The notes beneath the pieces are model-generated. The model worked only from the letters and a program-made list of their open reading frames with translations. It had not been told where the DNA came from and did no database searches. A program made the position numbers and the translations under genes. Of a stretch of 64,000 nucleotides of DNA, positions 1-12,800 are shown in pieces. This stretch comes from Hydractinia symbiolongicarpus (Eukaryota; Cnidaria; Hydrozoa; Anthoathecata; Hydractiniidae). Position 1 is the stretch's first letter. Each line of letters begins with the position of its first letter. The stretch spans positions 23,475,501 to 23,539,500 of the forward strand of contig NC_079881.1 of the NCBI RefSeq assembly GCF_029227915.1, written 5' to 3'.

Positions 1-373
1 CTTTCTAACGGTGTCAGTCCGTTTGAGTTACAACGGTTGCGTCACATATTCGTACCAACATGTATTTAGCGATAGTATTCGGATATTGCTAGGTTGCATC
101 GCTTTTAACAGTGAAACGCTTGACTGTGGTACTTATTCGAAATGATTTTGGACTTTGACCTTATAAATGTGATAAATGAGCTAGTTTGACTACAAGAATT
201 AACATTCTTCTTAATTTGACATGACTGCTGGAACTCAGCGATTACAGTGGGCGCTGTGGTAGCGCTTTATTGAAAAATTAGGACAAATAAGTCATTTTTT
301 ACTGTGGGACCAATCCTAGCCGTTAGCTCGCGCTGAAGAGATAGGGACAGTTTCAACAACTACCTTTCATTGA
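1..373 (+). repeat. Satellite monomer, type A exemplar
   Basis: Complete 373-bp copy. Type A is recognised by agcgatagtattcggatatt and ggttgcatcgc in the first third, a tgattttggactttgacc segment, agtttgactacaagaa in the middle, and tagccgttagctcgcgctga followed by gaagagatag or gaagaaatag near the end. The copy contains 16 CpG dinucleotides. actgtgg occurs near 123 and again at 301, about half a monomer apart, but the sequences around the two copies are not otherwise alike, so the monomer is not an obvious dimer. The A/T-rich stretch is at about 265-300. This copy carries the variant ttattcgaaatgat, shared with copies at 50291, 59600 and 60718. Confidence 0.9.
108..127. other. Conserved 20-bp dyad in each monomer
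   Basis: acagt and its exact reverse complement actgt are separated by a 10-bp spacer (gaaacgcttg here, gaaacgattg in many copies). The element is kept in most A, B, C and D monomers despite divergence on both sides. It is a candidate protein-binding site with half-sites about 1.5 helical turns apart. It is not a recognised CENP-B box. Conservation is judged by eye and function is speculative. Confidence 0.45.
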
Positions 374-1684
374 CTTTCTAACGGGGTCAATCCGTTTGAG
401 TTACAACGGTTGCGTCACATATTCGTACCAACATGTATTTGGTGATTTTCTTCCAATATTACTAAGTTGTATTGCTTTTAACAGTGAAACGATTAACTGT
501 GGGAATAATTAGAACTGATTCTGGACTGTGATCTTATAAATGTGATAAATTAGTCAATTGTTGTCCAAAGAATAACAATCTTCTTAATTTGACATGATTG
601 CTGGAATTAAGCGAATACATTAGGCTCTGTGGTAGCGCTTTATTTAAAAATTTAGATAAATAAGTCATTTTTTGCTGTGGGACCAATCCTGGCCGTTAGC
701 ACGCGCTGAATAAATAGGAACAGTTCCAAAGACTACATTTCATTGACTTTCTGGCGGTATAAGTCCGTTTGAGTTACAACGGTTCTGTCACATATTCGTA
801 CCAATATGTACTTAGCGATAGTATTCGGATATTACTAGGTTGCATCGCTTTTAACAGTGAAACGATTGACTGTGGGACTTAATTGAACTGATTTTGGACT
901 GTGACCTTATAAATGTGAAAGAAAGACAATTGGACTTTAAGAAATAACATTCTTCCTAATTTGACATGATTGCTGGAACTCAGCGATTACACTGGTCACT
1001 GTGGTAGCGCTTTATTACAAAATTAAGATAAACAAGTCATTCTTTACTGTGGGACCAATCCTAGCCGTTAGCTCGCACTGAAGAAATAGAGACACTTTCA
1101 AATACTACATTTCACTGACTTTCTAACGGTGTCAGTCCGTTTGAGTTACAACAGTTGCGTCACATATTCGTACCAACATGTATTTAGCGATTGTATTCGG
1201 ATATTGCTAGGTTGCAACCCTTTTAACAGTGAAACGATTGACTGTGGGAGTTATTTGAACTGATTTTGGAATTTGACCTTATAAATGTATTAAATGAGCT
1301 AGTTTGACTACAAGAAATAACATTCTTCTTAATTTGACATGATTGCTGGAACTCAGCGATTACAGTGGGCGCTGTGGTAGCGTTTTATTGAAAAATTAAG
1401 ACAATTAAGTCATTTTTTACTGTGGGACCAATCCTAGCCGTTAGCTCGCGCTGAAGAAATAGAGACAGTTTCAAATACCACATTTCACTGACTTTCTAAC
1501 GGTGTCAGTCCGTTTGATTTACAACGGTTGCGTCACATATTCGTACCAACATGTATTTGGTGATTTTCTTCCAATATTACTAAGTTGTATTGCTTTTAAC
1601 AGTGAAACGATTAACTGTGGGAATAAATAGAACTGATTCTGGACTGTGATCTTATAAATGTGATAAATGAGTCATTTGTTGTCC

Positions 1685-4600
1685 AAAGAATAACATTCTT
1701 CTTAATTTGACATGATTGCTGGAATTCAGCGAATACATTAAGCTCTGTGGTAGCGCTTTATTTAAAAATTTAGATGAATAAATCTTTTTTTGCTGTTGGA
1801 CCAATCCTGGCCGTTAGCACACGCTGAATAAATAGGAACAGTTTCAAAGACTACATTTCATTGACTTTCTAGCGGTATAAATCTGTTTGAGTTACAACGC
1901 TTGTGTTACATATTCATACCAACATGTATTTAGCGATAGTATTCGGATATTACTAGGTTGCATCGCTTTTAACAGTGAAACGCTTGACTGTGGGACTTAT
2001 TTGAACTGATTTTGGACTTTGACCTTATAAATGTGATAAATGAGGCAGTTTGACTACAAGAAATAACATTCTTCTTAATTTGACATGATTGCTGGGACTC
2101 AGCGATTGCAGTGGGTGCTGTGGTAGCGCTTTATTAAAAAATTAGGACAAATAAGTCATTTTTTACTGTGGGACCAATCCTAGCTGTTAGCTGGCGCTGA
2201 AGAAATAGAAACAGTTTTTAAAACTACCTTTCATTCACTTTCTAATGGTGTCAATCCGTGTGAGTTACAACGGTTGCGTCACATATTTGTACCAACATGT
2301 ATTTGGTGATTTTCTTGCGATATTACTAAGTTGTATTGCTTGTAACAGTGAAACGATTGACTGTGGGAATAAATAGAACTGATTCTGGACTGTGACCTTA
2401 TAAATGTAATAACTGAGTCAATTGGTGTCCAAAGAATAACACTCTTCTTAATTTGTCATGATTGATGGAATTCAGCGGTTACATTAGGCTCTGTGGTAGC
2501 GCTTTATTTAAAAATTTAGATAAATAAGTCTTTTTTTGCTGTGGGACCAATCCTGGCCGTTAGCACACGCTGAATAAATAGGAACAGTTTCAGAGACTAC
2601 ATTTCATTGACTTTCTAGCGGTATATGTCCGTTTGAGTTACAACGGTTCTGTCACATATTCGTACCAACATGTATTTAGCGATAGTATTCGGATATTGCT
2701 AGGTTGCATCGCTTTTAACAGTGAAACGCTTGACTGTGGGACTTATTTGAACTGATTTTGGACTTTGACCTTATAAATGTGATAAATGAGGCAGTTTGAC
2801 TACAAGAAATAACATTCTTCTTAATTTGACATGATTGCTGGAACTCAGCGATTGCAGTGGGCGCTGTGGTAGCGCTTTATTAAAAAATTAGGACAAATAA
2901 GTCATTTTTTATTGTGGGACCAATCCTAGCCGTTAGCTCGCGCTGAAGAAATAGAGACAATTTCAAAAACTACCTTTCATTCACTTTCTAACGGTGTCAA
3001 TCCCTGTGAGTTACAACGGTTGCGTCACATATTCGTACCAACATGTATTTGGTGATTTTCTTCCGATATTACTAAGTTGTATTGCTTTAAACAGTGAAAC
3101 GATTGAATGTGGGAATAAATAGAACTGATTCTGGACTGTGACCTCATAAATGTGATAAATGAGTCAATTGGTGTCCAAAGAATAACATTCTTCTTAATTT
3201 GACATGATTGCTGGAATTCAGCGAATACATTAAGCTCTGTGGTAGCGCTTTATTTAAAAATTTAGATGAATAAATCTTTTTTTGCTGTTGGACCAATCCT
3301 GGCCGTTAGCACACGCTGAATAAATAGGAACAGTTTCAAAAACTACATTTCATTGACTTTCTAGCGGTATAAATCTGTTTGAGTTACAACGCTTGTGTTA
3401 CATATTCATACCAACATGTATTTAGCGATAGTATTCGGATATTACTAGGTTGCATCGCTTTTAACAGTAAAACGCTTGACTGTGGGACTTATTTGAACTG
3501 ATTTTGGACTTTGACCTTATAAATGTGATAAATGAGGCAGTTTGACTACAAGAAATAACATTCTTCTTAATTTGACATGATTGCTGGGACTCAGCGATTG
3601 CAGTGGGTGCTGTGGTAGCGCTTTATTAAAAAATTAGGACAAATAAGTCATTTTTTACTGTGGGACCAATCCTAGCCGTTAGCTGGCGCTGAAGAAATAG
3701 AAACAGTTTTTAAAACTACCTTTCATTCACTTTCTAATGGTGTCAATCCGTGTGAGTTACAACGGTTGCGTCACATATTCGTACCAACATGTATTTGGTG
3801 ATTTTCTTGCGATATTACTAAGTTGTATTGCTTGTAACAGTGAAACGATTGACTGTGGGAATATATAGAACTGATTCTGGACTGTGACCTTATAAATGTA
3901 ATAACTGAGTCAATTGGTGTCCAAAGAATAACACTCTTCTTAATTTGTCATGATTGCTGGAATTCAGCGGTTACATTAGGCTCTGTGGTACCGCTTTATT
4001 TAAAAATTTAGATAAATAAGTCTTTTTTTGCTGTGGGACCAATCCTGGCCGTTAGCACACGCTGAATAAATAGGAACAGTTTCAGAGACTACATTTCATT
4101 GACTTTCTAGCGGTATATGTCCGTTTGAGTTACAACGGTTCTGTCACATATTCGTACCAACATGTATTTAGCGATAGTATTCGGATATTGCTAGGTTGCA
4201 TCGCTTTTAACAGTGAAACGCTTGACTGTGGGACTTATTTGAACTGATTTTGGATTTTGACCTTATAAATGTGATAAATGAGGCAGTTTGACTACAAGAA
4301 ATAACATTCTTCTTAATTTGACATGATTGCTGGAACTCAGCGATTGCAGTGGGCGCTGTGGTAGCGCTTTATTAAAAAATTAGGACAAATAAGTCATTAT
4401 TTATTGTGGGACCAATCCTAGCCGTTAGCTCGCGCTGAAGAAATAGAGACAATTTCAAAAACTACCTTTCATTCACTTTCTAACGGTGTCAATCCGTGTG
4501 AGTTACAACGGTTGCGTCACATATTCGTACCAACATGTATTTGGTGATTTTCTTCCGATATTACTAAGTTGTATTGCTTTAAACAGTGAAACGATTGAAT

Positions 4601-5000
4601 GTGGGAATAAATAGAACTGATTCTGGACTGTGACCTCATAAATGTGATAAATGAGTCAATTGGTGTCCAAAGAATAACATTTTTCTTAATTTGACATGAT
4701 TGCTGGAATTCAGCGAATACATTAAGCTCTGTGGTAGCGCTTTATTTAAAAATTTAGATGAATAAATCTTTTTTTGCTGTTGGACCAATCCTGGCCGTTA
4801 GCACACGCTGAATAAATAGGAACAGTTTCAAAGACTACATTTCATTGACTTTCTAGCGGTATAAATCTGTTTGAGTTACAACGCTTGTGTTACATATTCA
4901 TACCAACATGTATTTAGCGATAGTATTCGGATATTACTAGGTTGCATCGCTTTTAACAGTGAAACGCTTGACTGTGGGACTTAATTGAACTGATTTTGGA
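1685..5000 (+). repeat. Tetramer HOR, 1492 bp, ~2.2 copies
   Basis: The diagnostic segment gatgaataaatc followed by a ttttttgctgttgga run occurs at 1773, 3265 and 4757, exactly 1492 bp (4 x 373) apart. Other linked marks (aacgcttgtgttacatattc, ttagctggcgctgaag, ctaatggtgtcaatccgtg) recur at the same interval. Units are about 1685-3176 and 3177-4668, then a partial copy that diverges near 5000. Copies differ by only a few bases by eye. Monomer starts are 1865, 2238, 2611, 2984, 3357, 3730, 4103, 4476 and 4849. Confidence 0.85.
2238..2610 (+). repeat. Satellite monomer, type B exemplar
   Basis: Complete 373-bp copy. Type B differs from type A at linked positions along the whole unit: ttggtgattttctt instead of agcgatagtattcgg, agttgtattgc instead of ggttgcatcgc, gggaataaatagaactgat, tgattctggactgtgacc, caattggtgtccaaagaat, gaattcagcg with cattaggctctgtgg, tttatttaaaaatttag, and tggccgttagcacacgctga followed by ataaataggaacag. 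B is usually followed by a monomer opening ctttctagcggtata, and A by one opening ctttctaacggtgtc. The marks therefore run across the arbitrary boundary, and the natural evolving unit in much of the array is the A-B dimer of about 746 bp. Confidence 0.9.
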
Positions 5001-8000
5001 CTTTGACCTTATAAATGTGATAAATGAGCTAGTTTAACTACAAGAAATAACATTCTTCTTAATTTGACATGATTGCTGGAACTCAGCGATTACACTGGGC
5101 GCTGTGGTAGCTCTTTATTACAAAATTAAGATAAATAAGTCATTTTTTACTGTGGTACCAATCCTAGCCGTTGGCTCGCGCTGAAGAGATAGAGACAGCT
5201 TAAAAAACTACATTTCACTGACTTTCTAACGGTGTCAATCCGTTTGAGTTAAAACGGTTGCGTCACATATTCGTACCAACATGTATTTGGTGATTTTCCT
5301 CCGATATTACTAAGTTGTATTGCTTTTAACAGTGAAACATTTGACTGTGGGAATAAATAGAACTGATTCTGGCTGTGACCTTATAAATGTGATAAATGAG
5401 TCAATTGGTGTCAAAAGAATAACATTCTTCTTAATTTGACATGATTGCTGGAATTCAGCGAATACATTAGGCTCTGTGGTAGCGCTTTATTTAAAAATGT
5501 AGATAAATAAGTCTTTTTTTGATGTGAGACTAATCCTGGCCGTTAGCGCGCGCTGAATAAATAGGAACAGTTTCAAAGACTACATTTCATTGACTTTCTA
5601 GCGGTATAAATCTGTTTGAGTTACAACGGTTCTGTCACATATTCGTACCAACATGTATTTAGCGATAGTATTCGGATATTGCTAGGTTGCATCGCTTTTA
5701 ACAGTGAAACGCTTGACTGTGGGACTTATTTGAACTGATTTTGGACTTTGACCTTATAAATGTGATAAATGAGGCAGTTTGACTACAAGAAATAACATTC
5801 TTCTTAATTTGACATGATTGCTGGGACTCACCGATTGCAGTGGGTGCTGTGGTAGCGCTTTATTAAAAAATTAGGACAAATAAGTCATTTTTTACTGTGG
5901 GACCAATCCTAGCCGTTAGCTCGTGCTGAAGAAATAGAGACAGTTTCAAAAACTACCTTTCATTGACTTTCTAACGGTGTCAATCCGTTTGAGTTACAAC
6001 GGTTGCGTCACATATTCGTACCAACATGTATTTTGTGATTTTCTTCCGATATTACTAAGTTGTATTGCTTTTAACAGTGAAACGATTGACTGTGGGAATA
6101 AATAGAACTGATTCTGGACTGTGACCTTATAAATGTGATAAATGAGTCAATTGGTGTCCAAAGAATAACATTCTTCTTAATTTGACATGATTGCTGAAAT
6201 TCAGCGAATACATTAGGCTCTGTGGTAGCGCTTTATTTAAAAATTTAGATAAATAAGTCTTTTTTTGCTGTGGGACCAATCCTGGCCGTTAGCACGCGCT
6301 GAATAAATAGGAACAGTTTCAAAAACTGCATTTCATTTACTTTCTAACGGTGTCAATCCGTTTGAGTTACAACGGTTGCGTCACATATTTGTACCAACAT
6401 TTATTTAGTGATTTTCCTCCGATATTACTAAGTTGTATTGCTTTTAACAGTGAAACGATTGACTGTGGGAATTAATAGAACTGATTCTGGACTGCAACCT
6501 TATAAATGTGATAAATGAGCCAATTGGTCTCCAAGGAATAACATTCTTCTTAATTTGACATGATTGCCGGAATTCATCGATTACATTAGGCTCTGTGGTA
6601 GCACTTTATTTAAAAATTTAGATAAATAAGTCTTTTTTTACTGTGGGACCAATCCTAGCCGTTAGCGCGCGCTGAAGGTATAGAGACAGTTTCAAAAACT
6701 CCATTTCATTGACTTTTTAACAGTGTCAATCCGTTTGCGTTACAACGGTTGCGTCACATATTCGTACCAACATGTATTTAGCGATAGTATTCGGATATTA
6801 CTAGGTTGCATCGCTTTTAACAGTGAAACGCTTGACTGTGGGATTTAATTGAACTGACTTTGGATTTTGACCTTATAAATGTGATAAATGAGCCAGTTTG
6901 ACTACAAGAAATAACATTCTTATTAATCTGACATGATTGCTGGAAGTCAGCGATTACACTGGGCGCTGTGGTAGCGTTTTATTTAAAAATTAAGATAAAT
7001 AAGTCTTTTTTTACTGTGGGACCAATCCTAGCCGTTAGTTCGCGCTTAAGAAATAGAATCAGTACCAAAGACTACATGTCATTGACTTTCTAGCGGTATA
7101 AATCCGTTTTAGTTACAACGGTTGCGTCACATATTCGTACCAACATGTATTTAGCGATAGTATTCGGATATTATTAGGTTGCATCGCTTTTAAAAGTGAA
7201 ACGATTGACTGTGGGACTTAATTGAACTGATTTTGGACTTTGACCTTATAAATATGATAAATGAGGCAGTTTGACTACAAGAAGTAACATTCTTCTTAAT
7301 TTGACATGATTCTTGGAACTCAGCGATTACACTGGGCGCTGTGGTAGCGCTTTATTAAAAAATTAAGATAAATAAGTCATTTTTAACTGTGGGACCAATC
7401 CTAGCCGGTAGTTCGCGCTGAAGAAATAGAGACAGTTTCAAAAACTACCTTTCATTGACTTTCTAACGGTGTCAATCCGTTTGAGTTACAACGGTTGCGT
7501 CACATATTCGTACCAACATGTATTTGGTGATTTTCTTTCGATATTACTAAGTTGTATTGTTTTTAACAGTGAAACGATTGACTGTGGGAATAAATAGAAC
7601 TGATTCTGGACTGTGACCTTATAAATGTGATAAATGAATCAATTGGTGTCCAAAGAATGACATTCTTCTTAATTTGACATGATTGCTGGAATTCAGCTAA
7701 TACATTAGGCTCTGTGGTAGCGCTTTATTTAACAATTTAGATAAATAAGTGTTTTTTCGCTGTGGGACCAATCCTGGCCGTTAGCACGCGCTGAATAAAT
7801 AGGAACAGTTTCAAAGACTACATTTCATTGACTTTCTAGCGGTATAAGTCCGTTTGAGTTACAACGGTTGCGTCACATATTCGTACCAACATGTATTTTG
7901 TGATTTTCTTCCGATATTACTAAGTTGTATTGCTTTTAAAAGTGAAACGATTGACTGTGGGAATAAATAGAACTGATTCTGGACTGTGACCTTATAAATG

Positions 8001-9898
8001 TGATAAATGAGTCAATTTGTGTCCAAAGAATAACATTCTTCTTAATTTGACATGATTGCTGAAATTCAGCGAATACATTAGGCTCTGTGGTAGCGCTTTA
8101 TTACAAAATTAAGATAAACAAGTCATTTTTTACTGTGGGACCAATCCTACCCGTCGGCTCGCGCTGAAGGTATAGAGACAGTTTCAAAAACTCCATTTCA
8201 TTTACTTTCTAACGTTGTCAATCCGTTTGCGTTACAACGGTTGCGTCACATATTCGTACCAACATGTATTTAGCGATAGTATTCGGATATTACTAGGTTG
8301 CATCGCTTTTAACAGTGAAACGCTTGACTGTGGGATTTAATTGAACTGACTTTGGATTTTGACCTTATAAATGTGATAAATGAGCCAGTTTGACTACAAG
8401 AAATAACATTCTTATTAATCTGACATGATTGCTGGAAGTCAGCGATTACACTGGGCGCTGTGGTAGCGTTTTATTTAAAAATTAAGATAAATAAGTCTTT
8501 TTTTACTGTGGGACCAATCCTAGCCGTTAGTTCGCGCTTAAGAAATAGAAACAGTACCAAAGACTACATGTCATTGACTTTCTAGCGGTATAAATCCGTT
8601 TGAGTTACAACGGTTGCGTCACATATTCGTACCAACATGTATTTAGCGATAGTATTCTGATATTATTAGGTTGCATCGCTTTTAAAAGTGAAACGATTGA
8701 CTGTGGGACTTAATTGAACTGATTTTGGACTTTGACCTTATAAATATGATAAATGAGGCAGTTTGACTACAAGAAGTAACATTCTTCTTAATTTGACATG
8801 ATTCTTGGAACTCAGCGATTACACTGGGCGCTGTGGTAGCGCTTTATTAAAAAATTAAGTAAAATAAGTCATTTTTAACTGTGGGACCAATCCTAGCCGG
8901 TAGTTCGCGCTGAAGAAATAGAGACAGTTTCAAAAACTACCTTTCATTGACTTTCTAACGGTGTCAATCCGTTTGAGTTACAACGGTTGCGTCACATATT
9001 CGTACCAACATGTATTTGGTGATTTTCTTTCGATATTACTAAGTTGTATTGTTTTTAACAGTGAAACGATTGACTGTGGGAATAAATAGAACTGATTCTG
9101 GACTGTGACCTTATAAATGTGATAAATGAATCAATTGGTGTCCAAAGAATGACATTCTTCTTAATTTGACATGATTGCTGGAATTCAGCTAATACATTAG
9201 GCTCTGTGGTAGCGCTTTATTTAACAATGTAGATAAACAAGTCATTTTTTACTGTTGGACCAATCCTAGCCGTCGGCTCGCGTTGAAGAAGTAGAGACAG
9301 TTTCAAAAACTACATTTCATTTACTTTCTAACGTTGTCAATCCGTTTAAGTTATAACGGTTGCGTCACATATTCGTACCAACATGTATTTAGCGATAGTA
9401 TTCGGATATTATTAGGTTGCATCGCTTTTAAAAGTGAAACGATTGACTGTGGGACTTAATTGAACTGATTTTGGACTTTGACCTTATAAATATGATAAAT
9501 GAGGCAGTTTGACTACAAGAAGTAACATTCTTCTTAATTTGACATGATTCTTGGAACTCAGCGATTACACTGGGCGCTGTGGTAGCGCTTTATTAAAAAA
9601 TTAAGATAAATAAGTCATTTTTAACTGTGGGACCAATCCTAGCCGGTAGTTCGCGCTGAAGAAATAGAGACAGTTTCAAAAACTACCTTTCATTGACTTT
9701 CTAACGGTGTCAATCCGTTTGAGTTACAACGGTTGCGTCACATATTCGTACCAACATGTATTTGGTGATTTTCTTTCGATATTACTAAGTTGTATTGTTT
9801 TTAACAGTGAAACGATTGACTGTGGGAATAAATAGAACTGATTCTGGACTGTGACCTTATAAATGTGATAAATGAATCAATTGGTGTCCAAAGAATGA
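3186..9898 (+). repeat. 18-monomer HOR unit, copy 1 (6713 bp)
   Basis: Matches the following segment at an offset of exactly 6713 bp (18 monomers) for its first 7 or so monomers: gcttgtgtta 3391 to 10104, tgtggtacca 5151 to 11864, gatgtgagac 5521 to 12234. Its last part, from about 6677, matches copy 2 at an offset of 5967 because copy 2 lacks two monomers (about 5931-6677 here). Monomer starts: 3357, 3730, 4103, 4476, 4849, 5222, 5594, 5967, 6340, 6713, 7086, 7459, 7832, 8205, 8578, 8951, 9324, 9697. Internally, 6713-7735 is repeated at 8205-9227 and 8600-9190 at 9346-9936, so shorter exchanges are nested inside the unit. Confidence 0.87.
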
Positions 9899-12800
9899 CA
9901 TTCTTCTTAATTTGACATGATTGCTGGAATTCAGCGAATACATTAAGCTCTGTGGTAGCGCTTTATTTAAAAATTTAGATGAATAAATCTTTTTTTGCTG
10001 TTGGACCAATCCTGGCCGTTAGCACACGCTGAATAAATAGGAACAGTTTCAAAAACTACATTTCATTGACTTTCTAGCGGTATAAATCTGTTTGAGTTAC
10101 AACGCTTGTGTTACATATTCATACCAACATGTATTTAGCGATAGTATTCGGATATTACTAGGTTGCATCGCTTTTAACAGTAAAACGCTTGACTGTGGGA
10201 CTTATTTGAACTGATTTTGGACTTTGACCTTATAAATGTGATAAATGAGGCAGTTTGACTACAAGAAATAACATTCTTCTTAATTTGACATGATTGCTGG
10301 GACTCAGCGATTGCAGTGGGTGCTGTGGTAGCGCTTTATTAAAAAATTAGGACAAATAAGTCATTTTTTACTGTGGGACCAATCCTAGCCGTTAGCTGGC
10401 GCTGAAGAAATAGAAACAGTTTTTAAAACTACCTTTCATTCACTTTCTAATGGTGTCAATCCGTGTGAGTTACAACGGTTGCGTCACATATTCGTACCAA
10501 CATGTATTTGGTGATTTTCTTGCGATATTACTAAGTTGTATTGCTTGTAACAGTGAAACGATTGACTGTGGGAATAAATAGAACTGATTCTGGACTGTGA
10601 CCTTATAAATGTAATAACTGAGTCAATTGGTGTCCAAAGAATAACACTCTTCTTAATTTGTCATGATTGCTGGAATTCAGCGGTTACATTAGGCTCTGTG
10701 GTAGCGCTTTATTTAAAAATTTAGATAAATAAGTCTTTTTTTGCTGTGGGACCAATCCTGGCCGTTAGCACACGCTGAATAAATAGGAACAGTTTCAGAG
10801 ACTACATTTCATTGACTTTCTAGCGGTATATGTCCGTTTGAGTTACAACGGTTCTGTCACATATTCGTACCAACATGTATTTAGCGATAGTATTCGGATA
10901 TTGCTAGGTTGCATCGCTTTTAACAGTGAAACGCTTGACTGTGGGACTTATTTGAACTGATTTTGGACTTTGACCTTATAAATGTGATAAATGAGGCAGT
11001 TTGACTACAAGAAATAACATTCTTCTTAATTTGACATGATTGCTGGAACTCAGCGATTGCAGTGGGCGCTGTGGTAGCGCTTTATTAAAAAATTAGGACA
11101 AATAAGTCATTATTTATTGTGGGACCAATCCTAGCCGTTAGCTCGCGCTGAAGAAATAGAGACAATTTCAAAAACTACCTTTCATTCACTTTCTAACGGT
11201 GTCAATCCGTGTGAGTTACAACGGTTGCGTCACATATTCGTACCAACATGTATTTGGTGATTTTCTTCCGATATTACTAAGTTGTATTGCTTTAAACAGT
11301 GAAACGATTGAATGTGGGAATAAATAGAACTGATTCTGGACTGTGACCTCATAAATGTGATAAATGAGTCAATTGGTGTCCAAAGAATAACATTTTTCTT
11401 AATTTGACATGATTGCTGGAATTCAGCGAATACATTAAGCTCTGTGGTAGCGCTTTATTTAAAAATTTAGATGAATAAATCTTTTTTTGCTGTTGGACCA
11501 ATCCTGGCCGTTAGCACACGCTGAATAAATAGGAACAGTTTCAAAGACTACATTTCATTGACTTTCTAGCGGTATAAATCTGTTTGAGTTACAACGCTTG
11601 TGTTACATATTCATACCAACATGTATTTAGCGATAGTATTCGGATATTACTAGGTTGCATCGCTTTTAACAGTGAAACGCTTGACTGTGGGACTTAATTG
11701 AACTGATTTTGGACTTTGACCTTATAAATGTGATAAATGAGCTAGTTTAACTACAAGAAATAACATTCTTCTTAATTTGACATGATTGCTGGAACTCAGC
11801 GATTACACTGGGCGCTGTGGTAGCTCTTTATTACAAAATTAAGATAAATAAGTCATTTTTTACTGTGGTACCAATCCTAGCCGTTGGCTCGCGCTGAAGA
11901 GATAGAGACAGCTTAAAAAACTACATTTCACTGACTTTCTAACGGTGTCAATCCGTTTGAGTTAAAACGGTTGCGTCACATATTCGTACCAACATGTATT
12001 TGGTGATTTTCTTCCGATATTACTAAGTTGTATTGCTTTTAACAGTGAAACGATTGACTGTGGGAATAAATAGAACTGATTCTGGCTGTGACCTTATAAA
12101 TGTGATAAATGAGTCAATTGGTGTCAAAAGAATAACATTCTTCTTAATTTGACATGATTGCTGGAATTCAGCGAATACATTAGGCTCTGTGGTAGCGCTT
12201 TATTTAAAAATGTAGATAAATAAGTCTTTTTTTGATGTGAGACTAATCCTGGCCGTTAGCGCGCGCTGAATAAATAGAAACAGTTTCAAAGACTACATTT
12301 CATTGACTTTCTAGCGGTATAAATCTGTTTGAGTTACAACGGTTCTGTCACATATTCGTACCAACATGTATTTAGCGATAGTATTCGGATATTGCTAGGT
12401 TGCATCGCTTTTAACAGTGAAACGCTTGACTGTGGGACTTATTTGAACTGATTTTGGACTTTGACCTTATAAATGTGATAAATGAGGCAGTTTGACTACA
12501 AGAAATAACATTCTTCTTAATTTGACATGATTGCTGGGACTCAGCGATTGCAGTGGGTGCTGTGGTAGCGCTTTATTAAAAAATTAGGACAAATAAGTCA
12601 TTTTTTACTGTGGGACCAATCCTAGCCGTTAGCTCGTGCTGAAGGTATAGAGACAGTTTCAAAAACTCCATTTCATTGACTTTTTAACAGTGTCAATCCG
12701 TTTGCGTTACAACGGTTGCGTCACATATTCGTACCAACATGTATTTAGCGATAGTATTCGGATATTACTAGGTTGCATCGCTTTTAACAGTGAAACGCTT

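Larger units (their letters stand above)
1..1684 (+). repeat. Mixed A/B monomers, left edge
   Basis: Monomers start at 1, 374, 747, 1119 and 1492. Their order is A, B, A with a C-like middle (gaaagaaagacaattgg, then cactggtcactgtgg at about 990), A, B. The first two closely resemble the pair at 59600 and 59973, and also 50291 and 50664, so related HOR material lies more than 50 kb apart. No internal tandem HOR is visible in this short stretch. Confidence 0.7.

Noticed and set aside
48-63. CENP-B box
   Set aside because: ttcgtaccaacatgt fits the first half of the box (TTCGnnnnA) but has atgt where CGGG is required, in essentially every monomer.
123-310. Monomer as an internal dimer of ~186 bp
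   Set aside because: actgtgg recurs about 178 bp apart, but neighbouring sequence does not align, so an ancestral half-unit is not supported by eye.
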